The position numbers and the translations under genes were made by a program. From Scatosoma sp045658805 (GTDB taxonomy: Bacteria; Bacillota; Clostridia; Christensenellales; Borkfalkiaceae), in the NCBI GenBank assembly GCA_045658805.1, contig JAZOVQ010000070.1, forward strand, positions 1 to 13,472: 13,472 nt of DNA. Direction: 5' to 3'. The first letter of the stretch is position 1. Every line of letters starts with the position of its first letter. A model generated the notes under the pieces. It worked only from the letters and a program-made list of their open reading frames with translations. It was not told the origin of the DNA and made no database searches. Positions 1 through 7,477 of this stretch are shown piece after piece.

Positions 1-2
1 TC

Positions 3-35
3 GAAAGGGCGTTCATCATTGATGAGCGCCCTTTC
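3..35. repeat. Long perfect-loop inverted repeat at window edge (possible terminator)
   Basis: Positions 3-17 pair with 21-35, giving 15 base pairs (one G-T) around a 3-nt loop. The stem is GC-rich in its middle. No clear run of T follows on the plus strand, and the minus-strand continuation lies outside the window. It may be a terminator for a neighbouring gene, perhaps one converging on ftsZ, or a second hairpin behind the ftsZ terminator. Confidence 0.5.
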
Positions 36-43
36 TCCTGCGC

Positions 44-76
44 AAAAAAAGACCTCGCAAAAAGCGAAGTCTTTTC
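44..76 (-). terminator. Rho-independent terminator of ftsA-ftsZ
   Basis: On the minus strand, 19 nt after the ftsZ stop codon, an 11-bp stem (64-74 with 48-58, one G-T pair) with a 5-nt T loop is followed directly by seven T residues (complement of 44-50). This is the usual shape of an intrinsic terminator and ends the ftsAZ transcript. Confidence 0.88.
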
Positions 77-94
77 TATATATTATAAATACTA

Positions 95-1480
95 TCAATC
101 GTCGTTTTTATCCGAGTTTTTTCTCATGAAGAAATCGACAAATCTCGGGCGATGCTTTCTATCTTCCGTCCCGTTTTCATCGGGGATTGGATCTTCGGGT
201 TCGAATGCCCCGTTGATATTTTGACGATATGCAGGATTTTGTGCCATTTGCGAACCCTGTCCATAGGCAGGATAACCTTGCGCATTGTTTACGTAAGGCA
301 TCGCTTGCATAGGTTGGTTAGGATAACTCGATTGAGGGTATCCGTAAGGATCGTTTTGCGCAGAGTTGCTGTTTCTTGCATTGTACGCATAATCAATTTT
401 TTTAGCGAGGACGGACGCTTGACGCATCGCCGCGTTTTGCGCTTCAAAGCCAACGCCGTTTTGCGCCCCTGTAAAGCCCGTAGCGATAATAACAATTTCC
501 ACTTCGTCCGACATATTTTCGTCAATACAAGCCCCGAAAATAACGTTTGCCGAATAATCAATAACGCCTTTTACGAGATCTGCCGCCGCAACCACTTCTT
601 CCAACGAAAGATCTTTGCCGCCGATAACGTTCAAAATAACCGAACTTGCGCCCTCGATAGTCGTATTAAGCAAAGGGCTGCACACAGCACAACGCACCGC
701 GTCAAAAATTCTCTTTTCTCCTTTTGCAACACCGATACCCATGTGTGCAAGGCCACGACCTTTCAACGTCGTTCTTACGTCCGCAAAGTCCAAATTAATA
801 AGTGAGGGCTTCACGATAAGCTCCGCAATACCTCTAATGCCTTGACGAAGCACCTCGTCCGCAACCTTCAAAGCCTCGGCAAACGAGGTTTCCTTGGGTA
901 CAACTTGACGGATTTTATCGTTGGGAATGGTAATGAGCGAATCTACCGATTTCCGCAATTCTTCCACGCCGCTTAAAGCGTTGTCCATTCTGCGTTTTGC
1001 TTCAAAATTGAAAGGCAAAGTTACAACGGCAACCGTCAAAATTTTCATTTCTTTTGCAATTCTTGCAATAACAGGCGCGGCGCCGGTACCCGTACCACCG
1101 CCCATACCTGCCGTAATGAAAAGCAAATCGGTATTCTTCAACGCTTGTTTGATTTCTTCTTGATTTTCTTCCGCAGCTGCGCGCCCAACGTTAGGATCTG
1201 CACCTGCACCCAAACCCTTGGTCAATTTAACGCCGATTTGAATACGGTTGCTCGTCTTTGAACGCGCAAGCGCTTGGTTATCCGTATTTACTACGTAATA
1301 TTCTGCGCTCTTTAATCCGGATTCAATCAATCTATTTACGGCGTTATTACCTGCGCCGCCAACACCGATTACTTTGATTTTTGCAATCCCCGAAAGATTA
1401 TTGCCGTTAATTTCTTGCATAGCAACGGGCGAATCACCATAGCCGCCGTATCTTCCGTTATCCCCATAACCGTTCATCAT
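95..1480 (-). CDS. ftsZ: Cell division GTPase FtsZ
   Basis: FtsZ is the tubulin-like GTPase that polymerises into the Z-ring at midcell and recruits the septal machinery. The 461-residue product has the N-terminal nucleotide-binding segment GVGGAGNNAVNR (about 39-50), the tubulin signature GGGTGTG (127-133) and the T7 synergy loop NLDFADVR (229-236), so the GTPase core looks intact. Residues about 365-440 form a Gln/Asn/Tyr/Pro-rich linker. This ends in a conserved-type C-terminal peptide (RPRFVDFFMRK, about 444-454) that would bind FtsA and other partners. About 30 residues precede the core, starting with a Gly/Tyr/Asp-rich stretch. Two ATG codons occur in tandem (1480 and 1477). The first overlaps the ftsA stop as ATGA and has a GGAGG nine nt upstream, inside the end of ftsA, so translation is probably coupled to ftsA. 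Confidence 0.98.
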   Translation of the reverse strand: MMNGYGDNGRYGGYGDSPVAMQEINGNNLSGIAKIKVIGVGGAGNNAVNRLIESGLKSAEYYVVNTDNQALARSKTSNRIQIGVKLTKGLGAGADPNVGRAAAEENQEEIKQALKNTDLLFITAGMGGGTGTGAAPVIARIAKEMKILTVAVVTLPFNFEAKRRMDNALSGVEELRKSVDSLITIPNDKIRQVVPKETSFAEALKVADEVLRQGIRGIAELIVKPSLINLDFADVRTTLKGRGLAHMGIGVAKGEKRIFDAVRCAVCSPLLNTTIEGASSVILNVIGGKDLSLEEVVAAADLVKGVIDYSANVIFGACIDENMSDEVEIVIIATGFTGAQNGVGFEAQNAAMRQASVLAKKIDYAYNARNSNSAQNDPYGYPQSSYPNQPMQAMPYVNNAQGYPAYGQGSQMAQNPAYRQNINGAFEPEDPIPDENGTEDRKHRPRFVDFFMRKNSDKNDD

Positions 1481-2667
1481 TTCTTTTTTCCTCCGAATTT
1501 CTTAAAGAGCCCTTTAAACCAGCTCGGTTTCACGTTGACGTCTCCCACCGCCATATTAAGCAAAGCAATACGCGATGAAGCCGCCGGTTTATCATAATAA
1601 GGCAAATCGGGCGCGGCAATCTTCGTCAAACGATTAAGTCTACGGGAGATATGTTCCGCAGCGCCTTTAATTTCGCCAATCCCTTCGCCTGTAATGGCAA
1701 TGGGGTTCACCATCAAACTGGTGGTTGTTTTCGTTCTATAATATTTACCAAAGAACTGTTCTACGTTTTCACATAAAACGTCCAAGGTATACTTGATTAC
1801 GTCGTTGATTTTTTGAACGCTAAACTGTCTATCATCGCTATCCAACGACCAAACCATATCCTTGGGAAGTATCCCACCCGATATATTTGCCGCGGCGAGA
1901 ATTTCCTCCGCCTCAAAGAAGTCCACTTCAAGTTCATTCATTAAGGCAACCAAAATTTGCCCAACACCGCAATCAAACGATGCTTCGTGAACAATACCGC
2001 TGCCGTACACAACGGAAACTGACGTAGTTAAGAAACCAATATCCAACAAAAACGCATACCCTTCACGTTTACCAGCAGGCAATAAATAGATAGATTGTGC
2101 TAACGTGGAAGGGATAAATTTAACCGAAGCAATCCCCAAATCGTTTAACAGTTTGGTAACCATATCGTGGAAGTAATCGGAAATGAAATAATAGCAAAGA
2201 CCGCCTTTCAACATCGTCGTCGGCATGCCGTACAAATCGCTTTCAGAAAAATATTTACGATTGTCGCCAAGCGAAAAATACATGTGCGAGCGGCGAATGC
2301 AATGCCCTTGCGCCAATAAATCGTTTAATCCGCTTTCATACAAGGCTTCCACGTCCGCCGTAGAGATTTTTCTCTTTGACGGGAACGATAAGGTATGGCC
2401 ACTTGTAGCAACGGAAACAAAGGGAGAAGGAACACCGACGTACACCTCTTCGATTACGCCGTTATAATGCTGGCGCACCGAAGTGATAGCGCAGGCAACC
2501 GCGCGGCGGAACGAATCCTCATCAATAAACCCTTCCACCAAATAGCCTTCGTATCTTTCACTTTGACTTCCTCGGAACGCAAACGTGCTGTTTACACCTT
2601 TTGAACCAAGTAAAAAGGTAACTTCTTTCGACCTTATGTCTAAAATTGCAACGCTTTCGTTCTTCAT
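1477..2667 (-). CDS. ftsA: Divergent FtsA-like divisome membrane anchor
   Basis: FtsA is an actin-fold protein that tethers FtsZ filaments to the membrane. The 396-residue product is of usual length, lies directly upstream of ftsZ, and ends with the amphipathic, basic helix expected for membrane binding (SWFKGLFKKFGGKKK, 382-396). The actin-type motifs are recognisable but altered. The phosphate-1 motif reads LDIRSKE near residue 9, where DIGT/S is usual. The phosphate-2 region reads DIGFLTTS (209-216) without the glycine run, and the adenosine motif reads ITGEGIGEIKG (325-335). ATP binding may therefore be weak or lost; this is inferred from motif loss only. The start is supported by a GGAG 10 nt upstream and by a consensus promoter 50 nt upstream. 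The call rests on position and C-terminus as much as on similarity. Confidence 0.9.
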   Translation of the reverse strand: MKNESVAILDIRSKEVTFLLGSKGVNSTFAFRGSQSERYEGYLVEGFIDEDSFRRAVACAITSVRQHYNGVIEEVYVGVPSPFVSVATSGHTLSFPSKRKISTADVEALYESGLNDLLAQGHCIRRSHMYFSLGDNRKYFSESDLYGMPTTMLKGGLCYYFISDYFHDMVTKLLNDLGIASVKFIPSTLAQSIYLLPAGKREGYAFLLDIGFLTTSVSVVYGSGIVHEASFDCGVGQILVALMNELEVDFFEAEEILAAANISGGILPKDMVWSLDSDDRQFSVQKINDVIKYTLDVLCENVEQFFGKYYRTKTTTSLMVNPIAITGEGIGEIKGAAEHISRRLNRLTKIAAPDLPYYDKPAASSRIALLNMAVGDVNVKPSWFKGLFKKFGGKKK

Positions 2668-2718
2668 TTTTCTTTTGCTCCGTGACCGTTAAATATAAAA
2701 TAATAGACCTTACTTGTT

Positions 2719-2747
2719 ATTATACACTATTTACCGAGAATTGTCAA
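2719..2747 (-). promoter_or_regulatory. Consensus sigma-A-type promoter for ftsA-ftsZ
   Basis: On the minus strand, a perfect TTGACA (2747-2742) is separated by exactly 17 nt from a perfect TATAAT (2724-2719). Transcription would start near 2712, leaving a leader of about 45 nt before the ftsA ATG at 2667. The preceding terminator isolates this promoter from the murE-ftsQ operon, so ftsAZ can be expressed strongly and independently. Confidence 0.88.
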
Positions 2748-2769
2748 TAACCAAAAGAAAAAAAACAGC

Positions 2770-2798
2770 AAAAAACGCGCATTTTTTTGCGCGTTTTT
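2770..2798 (-). terminator. Rho-independent terminator after ftsQ
   Basis: Positions 2771-2781 pair perfectly with 2788-2798 (11 bp, with CGCGC in the core and a 6-nt loop). On the minus strand the stem starts 7 nt after the ftsQ stop and ends in a run of six T. It marks the end of the murE-ftsQ transcript. Because the stem arms are A- and T-rich at the base, it could also act on the other strand, but no plus-strand gene needs it. Confidence 0.87.
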
Positions 2799-2805
2799 CT
2801 TAAAA

Positions 2806-3594
2806 TTATTCTTGAAATTCGTCTTTATCGGAATATGCAACAATCAACTGTCCTTCATTGTCGGAAACAGCGATACGTCCTTGCAATTTTTGTGCGTCCG
2901 TCAACGCCAAATATTGATTGATTGCCGCTTGCGTTTTTTCCGCCGTTAACTCTTTAGGGCCGCCGATATAAATCACTACGCCTTCGCGCATCGTAACTTT
3001 AAAAATAGTTTCCGGGCTGCGAGCAAATACCTCTACGCTAACAACGTTACGACGAAGCTCGATAGGCATCTTTGACATTTGGTCGCAAACGGTAAGCATA
3101 ACGGTAAAGCAATCGTCCCCCGAAAGTTTGCTTCCTCGCGTACCTGCTACCTGCAAACCTTTCAACAATACGTTTTCCGCACCGTCTAAACGATTGACGT
3201 AAGAGTTGCGAATTCCAAGCACTGTACCATCGGCGCCCAAGATATAATATTGCCCTTCTGCGCCCTCGCAAGGCACCGCGTATACTTCCGCATCTTCTTT
3301 GACAACAATAACAATTTTATCGGGATAGGACTTCGTGAAAGAAATCATTCTAAAATAGGGAAAATCCGCTAAAATTTCTTCCGCTTCCGATTCGTCGGCA
3401 AAAAAGCTGATTTGTTTATCATACGCAACGCGCAAACGAGCCTGCAATTCCTCTGCTTCCTCTTTTGCCGCATCCGTTACCACAGACGCCGTTACCGAAA
3501 CGTCCTCAATACGGAACACCGAACTGACCCCCACCAGCGCCGCCGAAAGAAACACCAGCACCGTTAATAAAATTACAATCAATTTCTTATGCAT
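2806..3594 (-). CDS. ftsQ: Cell division protein FtsQ/DivIB
   Basis: FtsQ (DivIB in Gram-positives) is a bitopic scaffold of the divisome that bridges early and late components outside the membrane. The 262-residue product has two lysines and then one hydrophobic membrane segment (about 5-25). This is followed by a short POTRA-like domain beginning FRIEDVSV (about 27-100) with the family-type YPDKIVIVVKE strand (90-100), and then a beta-rich domain with ADGTVLGI (121-128). The cytoplasmic tail is minimal, shorter than in many DivIB proteins. The gene lies 27 nt after murA, preceded by AGAGG seven nt before the ATG. It is the last gene of the operon before a terminator. Position, length and topology fit well; overall sequence conservation in this family is always low. 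Confidence 0.88.
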   Translation of the reverse strand: MHKKLIVILLTVLVFLSAALVGVSSVFRIEDVSVTASVVTDAAKEEAEELQARLRVAYDKQISFFADESEAEEILADFPYFRMISFTKSYPDKIVIVVKEDAEVYAVPCEGAEGQYYILGADGTVLGIRNSYVNRLDGAENVLLKGLQVAGTRGSKLSGDDCFTVMLTVCDQMSKMPIELRRNVVSVEVFARSPETIFKVTMREGVVIYIGGPKELTAEKTQAAINQYLALTDAQKLQGRIAVSDNEGQLIVAYSDKDEFQE

Positions 3595-3621
3595 TTTATA
3601 TCCTCTTTCGTATCAAAGCCT

Positions 3622-4878
3622 TCAAATCCGTATCCGACGGATTTTCGCCCCGATTTTTCTTAATTTCCCCTCAAAATCATCATAACCGCGATCAATATGC
3701 GAAAGGTCCAACACACTGCTTTGCCCTTCCGCCGAAAGCGCCGCAACCACCAACGCCGCGCCACCGCGCAAATCACTTGCCGTCACACTTGCGCCGTGCA
3801 GCCTCGCCACACCGCGAATAAACGCCGTTTTCCCTCGAACGGTTATGTCTGCACCCATTCGTTTTAACTCCGCCGCATAGCGGTAACGGGTTTCAAATAA
3901 ATTCTCCACGATAAGCGTAGATCCACTTGCCGTACAGCAAAGTGCGGAATATTGTGCCTGCAAATCGGTGGGAAAGCCAGGGAACGGCGTTGTTTCCACC
4001 AAATTGACAGATTTTAATCGTCCATCGCTTGATAATATTATTTTAACATTTTTTGTATGTATTTTGCAACCGTTTTCACGCAATTTATGTAAAAGCGCGG
4101 CAATATTTTCCGCCGGAACCCCATTTACCTCCAATTCACCGCCGCAAGAAGCCGCCGCAATGAGATATGTACCCGCCTCAATTCTATCCCCGATAGGTCT
4201 ATAATCAATGCCATGTAAGCGTTTAACGCCTCGAATAACGATTGTACCGCCCCCTGCACCCTGCACGTTTGCACCCATCCCGTTGAGAAAATGCTGCAAA
4301 TCGGCAATCTCCGGCTCTTTTGCGGCATTACGTATAACCGTTATCCCTTCCGCCTTAACAGCCGCCAGCATAATATTCTCCGTTGCACCGACGCTTGGAA
4401 AATCTAATAAAATTTCCGCGCCCATCAAACGGTCGGCTTCACAATGGATATATCCGTCGCGTTCAACAATTTTTACCCCCAACCGTTGTAACCCTGACAA
4501 ATGCAAATCTATTGGCCGCAATCCGATATCGCAGCCGCCGGGATAGGAAATTTTCGCACGGTGAAAACGAGTTAAAACCGAACCGAGCATAAAAACGGAA
4601 GAACGCAGCTCCTTCGTCAACCTTGCAGGTATTTCGTGGGAAGCCGCGTTGGAACTGTCAATGATTACGCAATCTTTTTGCCGTCGTATCAAACAGCCGA
4701 CTTCCGTTAGTATGCGCAACATATTTTCCACGTCGTTAATTTGCGGCAAAGCGCGTATGTACACAGGCTCATCCGTCAAAACCGCTGCCGCCAACAATGG
4801 CAATACCGTATTTTTCGCGCTTTGCGCGTCTACTTTTCCATATAATTTGATACCGCCGTCAATAATATACTTATCCAT
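3622..4878 (-). CDS. murA: UDP-N-acetylglucosamine 1-carboxyvinyltransferase MurA
   Basis: MurA adds enolpyruvate from PEP to UDP-GlcNAc, the first committed step of peptidoglycan precursor synthesis in the cytoplasm. The 418-residue length is normal. Visible family features are the N-terminal SAKNTVLPLLAAA segment, holding the substrate-binding Lys22-Asn23, and the flexible catalytic loop with PGGCDIGLRPIDLH and the active-site cysteine at about 116. FPTDLQAQ carries the catalytic Asp (304), and the C-terminus has RGYDDFEGKLRKIGAKI. The retained cysteine is the residue that fosfomycin alkylates. The ATG is preceded by AAAGGAG with a 9-nt spacer. The gene sits 47 nt after ftsW, where murG or murB often lies in related clusters. 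A second MurA copy elsewhere in the genome is possible and cannot be judged here. Confidence 0.96.
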   Translation of the reverse strand: MDKYIIDGGIKLYGKVDAQSAKNTVLPLLAAAVLTDEPVYIRALPQINDVENMLRILTEVGCLIRRQKDCVIIDSSNAASHEIPARLTKELRSSVFMLGSVLTRFHRAKISYPGGCDIGLRPIDLHLSGLQRLGVKIVERDGYIHCEADRLMGAEILLDFPSVGATENIMLAAVKAEGITVIRNAAKEPEIADLQHFLNGMGANVQGAGGGTIVIRGVKRLHGIDYRPIGDRIEAGTYLIAAASCGGELEVNGVPAENIAALLHKLRENGCKIHTKNVKIILSSDGRLKSVNLVETTPFPGFPTDLQAQYSALCCTASGSTLIVENLFETRYRYAAELKRMGADITVRGKTAFIRGVARLHGASVTASDLRGGAALVVAALSAEGQSSVLDLSHIDRGYDDFEGKLRKIGAKIRRIRI

Positions 4879-4925
4879 ACGAAAAAGCTCCTTTGCTTTA
4901 TTGTATGAAATCGACCGCCGTTATG

Positions 4926-6158
4926 TTACGCCTTGTCTTGGCGTTTGGCATTTTTAACCGATATCGAATACAAAATTCCCATCGACGCCATCGTAATAAT
5001 CAAAGAGGTATTCCCCGAACTAATCAATGGCAACGGCAAACCCGTCGGCGGTATACTTCCGCTAACTACAAGCGCGTTGATTGCCGTTTGGATACCATAC
5101 ACCAAAGTTATCCCCGACGAGAGTAGAAAAGTGAAAAAATCTTTACATTCTCTCGCCGTTTTTATTCCTCGAAAGATAAGCAATGCGCTGATAGAAAACA
5201 ATAAAAATACGCCGACAAAACCTATCTCCTCGCCAATAATCGACAATATAAAATCACTTTCCGCGAAAGGCAAAAAACGGTACTTTTGTCTGGAATTAAA
5301 CAACCCTGCGCCAAACCAGCCCCCATTTCCTAAAGCATAAAGCGATTGTATCAATTGATACCCTTCCCCTTTTGGCGATTCCCAAGGATCCAAAAAAGCG
5401 CTCAACCTCGACAAACGATAGGGTTCCATAATGATAAGCACAGGCACGAAAAGCATAGCAGGAATAAATATCACAAGAAAATGCTTAATTTTCATTCCAC
5501 CTAAAAAGAGCATCGCCAAAATCAACAACCCAACGCACATTGTAACCGACATATTGGGTTCAAGGATAATTAAAAGACATATCGCGCCCCCCGAAAGCAA
5601 CACAGGCAATACGCCTTTAAAGGTGCGTAACCGCCCCATATCCTCGGACATATACGCCGCCGCAAAAATAACGAAGCCGTATTTTGCCAACTCGGACGGT
5701 TGAATGGTTACGCCGCCAATACCTATCCAACGCGTTGCGCCGTAATTGGTTTTCCCTACTCCAGGCACAAACACTAATGCAAGCAACAGCATAGGTACAA
5801 GCAAGCATATCCAACGCAGTTTTTGTGAGCGCAGGCGTTCAACCTTGAACTTCATACAAGCCAACATCGCAACTGCGCCAAGCGCAAAGCCTATCGCTTG
5901 CTTTTTAACAAAATACCACGCGTCCCCGTATTGTTTTTCACCCACGTAGCTACTGGCCGAATAAACCGCCAACAACCCGAAACCCGATAAAAGAATGGTT
6001 AATATAGGTATCCAAACGTCCCCAAGCGAACTATTCCGTTTCGCCGTCCGTAAACTCTCCGTCTTCACCGTTTCCGTCCTCATTAAAGACGAAGTTTGCG
6101 GCGCTTTCGGTCTTTGCGCATTTTTCAAGCATGCCTTGGACAATTTGGACAAACGCAT
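4926..6158 (-). CDS. ftsW: SEDS-family septal glycosyltransferase FtsW
   Basis: FtsW is the multi-pass SEDS polymerase that builds glycan strands from lipid II at the septum with a class B penicillin-binding protein. The 410-residue product has about ten hydrophobic segments, the GATRWI...QPSELAK signature (140-159), AFLDPW (254-259) and ESDFILSIIGEE (300-311). The last of these contains the Asp at about 302 that matches the catalytic residue. PPTGLPLPLISSGNTS (370-385) is also present. Because it lies in the dcw cluster I call FtsW rather than SpoVE or RodA. The chosen ATG at 6158 has GAGGAAAGGGGGG immediately upstream. It gives a basic cytoplasmic tail of about 48 residues and overlaps murD by 128 nt. 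A later in-frame ATG at 6083 would give a tail of more usual length but has no visible ribosome binding site. Confidence 0.93.
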   Translation of the reverse strand: MRLSKLSKACLKNAQRPKAPQTSSLMRTETVKTESLRTAKRNSSLGDVWIPILTILLSGFGLLAVYSASSYVGEKQYGDAWYFVKKQAIGFALGAVAMLACMKFKVERLRSQKLRWICLLVPMLLLALVFVPGVGKTNYGATRWIGIGGVTIQPSELAKYGFVIFAAAYMSEDMGRLRTFKGVLPVLLSGGAICLLIILEPNMSVTMCVGLLILAMLFLGGMKIKHFLVIFIPAMLFVPVLIIMEPYRLSRLSAFLDPWESPKGEGYQLIQSLYALGNGGWFGAGLFNSRQKYRFLPFAESDFILSIIGEEIGFVGVFLLFSISALLIFRGIKTARECKDFFTFLLSSGITLVYGIQTAINALVVSGSIPPTGLPLPLISSGNTSLIITMASMGILYSISVKNAKRQDKA

Positions 6159-7464
6159 CCCCCCTTTCCTCATAACTTACAAACTCGTCAAAGCTTGCGC
6201 TTGCAGGGCTTAACAACACCGTTTGACCGTTGACCGCCTTTACGGAAGCAATACGCACCGCCATATCAAACCGATCGCAAACGGCAAACTTTTCAAAGCC
6301 GTTCAATTTTGCACTTCTCATCAAAGCATAACGATTTTCGCCGTACAACACAGCGTATACGACCTTACTTTTTTCTAAAACCGAAAAAAGCTTGCCATAA
6401 TCATACCCTTTATCCTTTCCGCCAAGCAACAACACCGTTTCCCTATCCATTGTCGCAATTGCTTTCAAAGTAGCGTCTACGTTCGTTCCCTTCGAATCGT
6501 CAATGTATCGCACCCCGTCAACCTCGCCCACGCATTCGATACGATGCTTAATCCCCCTAAAATCGGACAAAGCCTCGCGGATTTCCTTTGTTTTTATCCC
6601 CATAATTTTCGCGACGGCAATCACCGCTAAAGCGTTTTGAACGTTATGTATTCCCCCCGTCGGCAATTCCGCCGCGGACATAATTTTTTCTCGTCCAAAA
6701 TACAAATCGCCATTTTCGTAAAATGCACCGCGCACTTGCTCACGAACGGAAAAATACACTACTTGCGCCTTGGTTCGTTCCCCAAAAGAACGTACGATTT
6801 TATCATCATAATTTAAAACGGCAAACTCGGCTTCCGTTGCGTTTTTCAACAGCTTTGATTTTAGGAAAATATAATTTTCCATATTGTAATGCCTATTTAA
6901 ATGGTCCTCACTGATATTGAGCACCACCGCAACGTGCGGACACAAAGAATTGAGGGTTTCAAGCTGAAAACTGGAGATTTCCGCAACCGCTACGCCGTTG
7001 TGCTGCAAGGAAGCAAATTCCACCATAGGCGTTCCGATATTGCCGCACGCTTTTGCATCCAAACCTCCCTTTTTCAACACTTCGGTCAACATGGATACCG
7101 TAGTCGTTTTCCCATTCGTTCCCGTAACCGCTAGGATAGGACAGCGCATATACCTCGCCGCCAATTCACTTTCCCCTACAATTGCCTTTTTTCGTCTTTT
7201 AAACGCAACCGCTATTGCGTGATCAATGGGCACGCCAGGACTAATCACCAAAACGTCGCATATCTCCGACATTTTTTCACAATCTTCCTTTCCAATTCGC
7301 TTTGCGCCCTTTTCGGTAAGCGACTTTGCGCATTGTTCTACCCTCTCGTTGGTTATATCATCGTAAACGTAGACCGTTGCGCCGCGCGCAAGTAAAAATT
7401 CCGCAGCCGCGCGCCCAGATCTCGACAGCCCTAACACGAAAAAATTTTGTTTCAACGGATACAT
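6031..7464 (-). CDS. murD: UDP-N-acetylmuramoyl-L-alanine--D-glutamate ligase MurD
   Basis: MurD is the ATP-dependent cytoplasmic ligase adding D-Glu to UDP-MurNAc-L-Ala. The 477-residue product has an N-terminal Rossmann-like UDP-binding domain (VLGLSRSG near residue 10). Its central ATPase domain carries TGTNGKTT (114-121) and NISEDHLNRH (183-192). HRIE (307-310), DDSKGTN (322-328) and the terminal LLSPASASFDEF...EERGDAF are also present. The ATG at 7464 is preferred over an upstream in-frame ATG at 7494, because AAGGAGGG lies just before it and the upstream codons would only encode that site. The gap to mraY is 13 nt. The last about 30 residues form an acidic tail (FNEDGNGEDGEFTDGETE at the end) beyond the usual family terminus, in DNA that also encodes the ftsW N-terminus. 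Confidence 0.96.
   Translation of the reverse strand: MYPLKQNFFVLGLSRSGRAAAEFLLARGATVYVYDDITNERVEQCAKSLTEKGAKRIGKEDCEKMSEICDVLVISPGVPIDHAIAVAFKRRKKAIVGESELAARYMRCPILAVTGTNGKTTTVSMLTEVLKKGGLDAKACGNIGTPMVEFASLQHNGVAVAEISSFQLETLNSLCPHVAVVLNISEDHLNRHYNMENYIFLKSKLLKNATEAEFAVLNYDDKIVRSFGERTKAQVVYFSVREQVRGAFYENGDLYFGREKIMSAAELPTGGIHNVQNALAVIAVAKIMGIKTKEIREALSDFRGIKHRIECVGEVDGVRYIDDSKGTNVDATLKAIATMDRETVLLLGGKDKGYDYGKLFSVLEKSKVVYAVLYGENRYALMRSAKLNGFEKFAVCDRFDMAVRIASVKAVNGQTVLLSPASASFDEFVSYEERGDAFVQIVQGMLEKCAKTESAANFVFNEDGNGEDGEFTDGETE
6159..6171 (-). promoter_or_regulatory. ftsW ribosome binding site embedded in murD codons
   Basis: The purine run GAGGAAAGGGGGG directly before the ftsW ATG is made from the murD codons for Glu-Glu-Arg-Gly, part of the conserved EERGD motif near the MurD C-terminus. 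The GAGG part lies nine nt before the ATG. It decides the start at 6158 and suggests translational coupling to murD. Confidence 0.65.
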
Positions 7465-7477
7465 GCTACCCTCCTTT

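Noticed and set aside
152..805. Plus-strand open frame of 217 codons opposite ftsZ
   Set aside because: It lies wholly antisense to the conserved FtsZ core, has Arg/Ile/Val-rich sequence typical of a reverse shadow frame, and has no convincing ribosome binding site.
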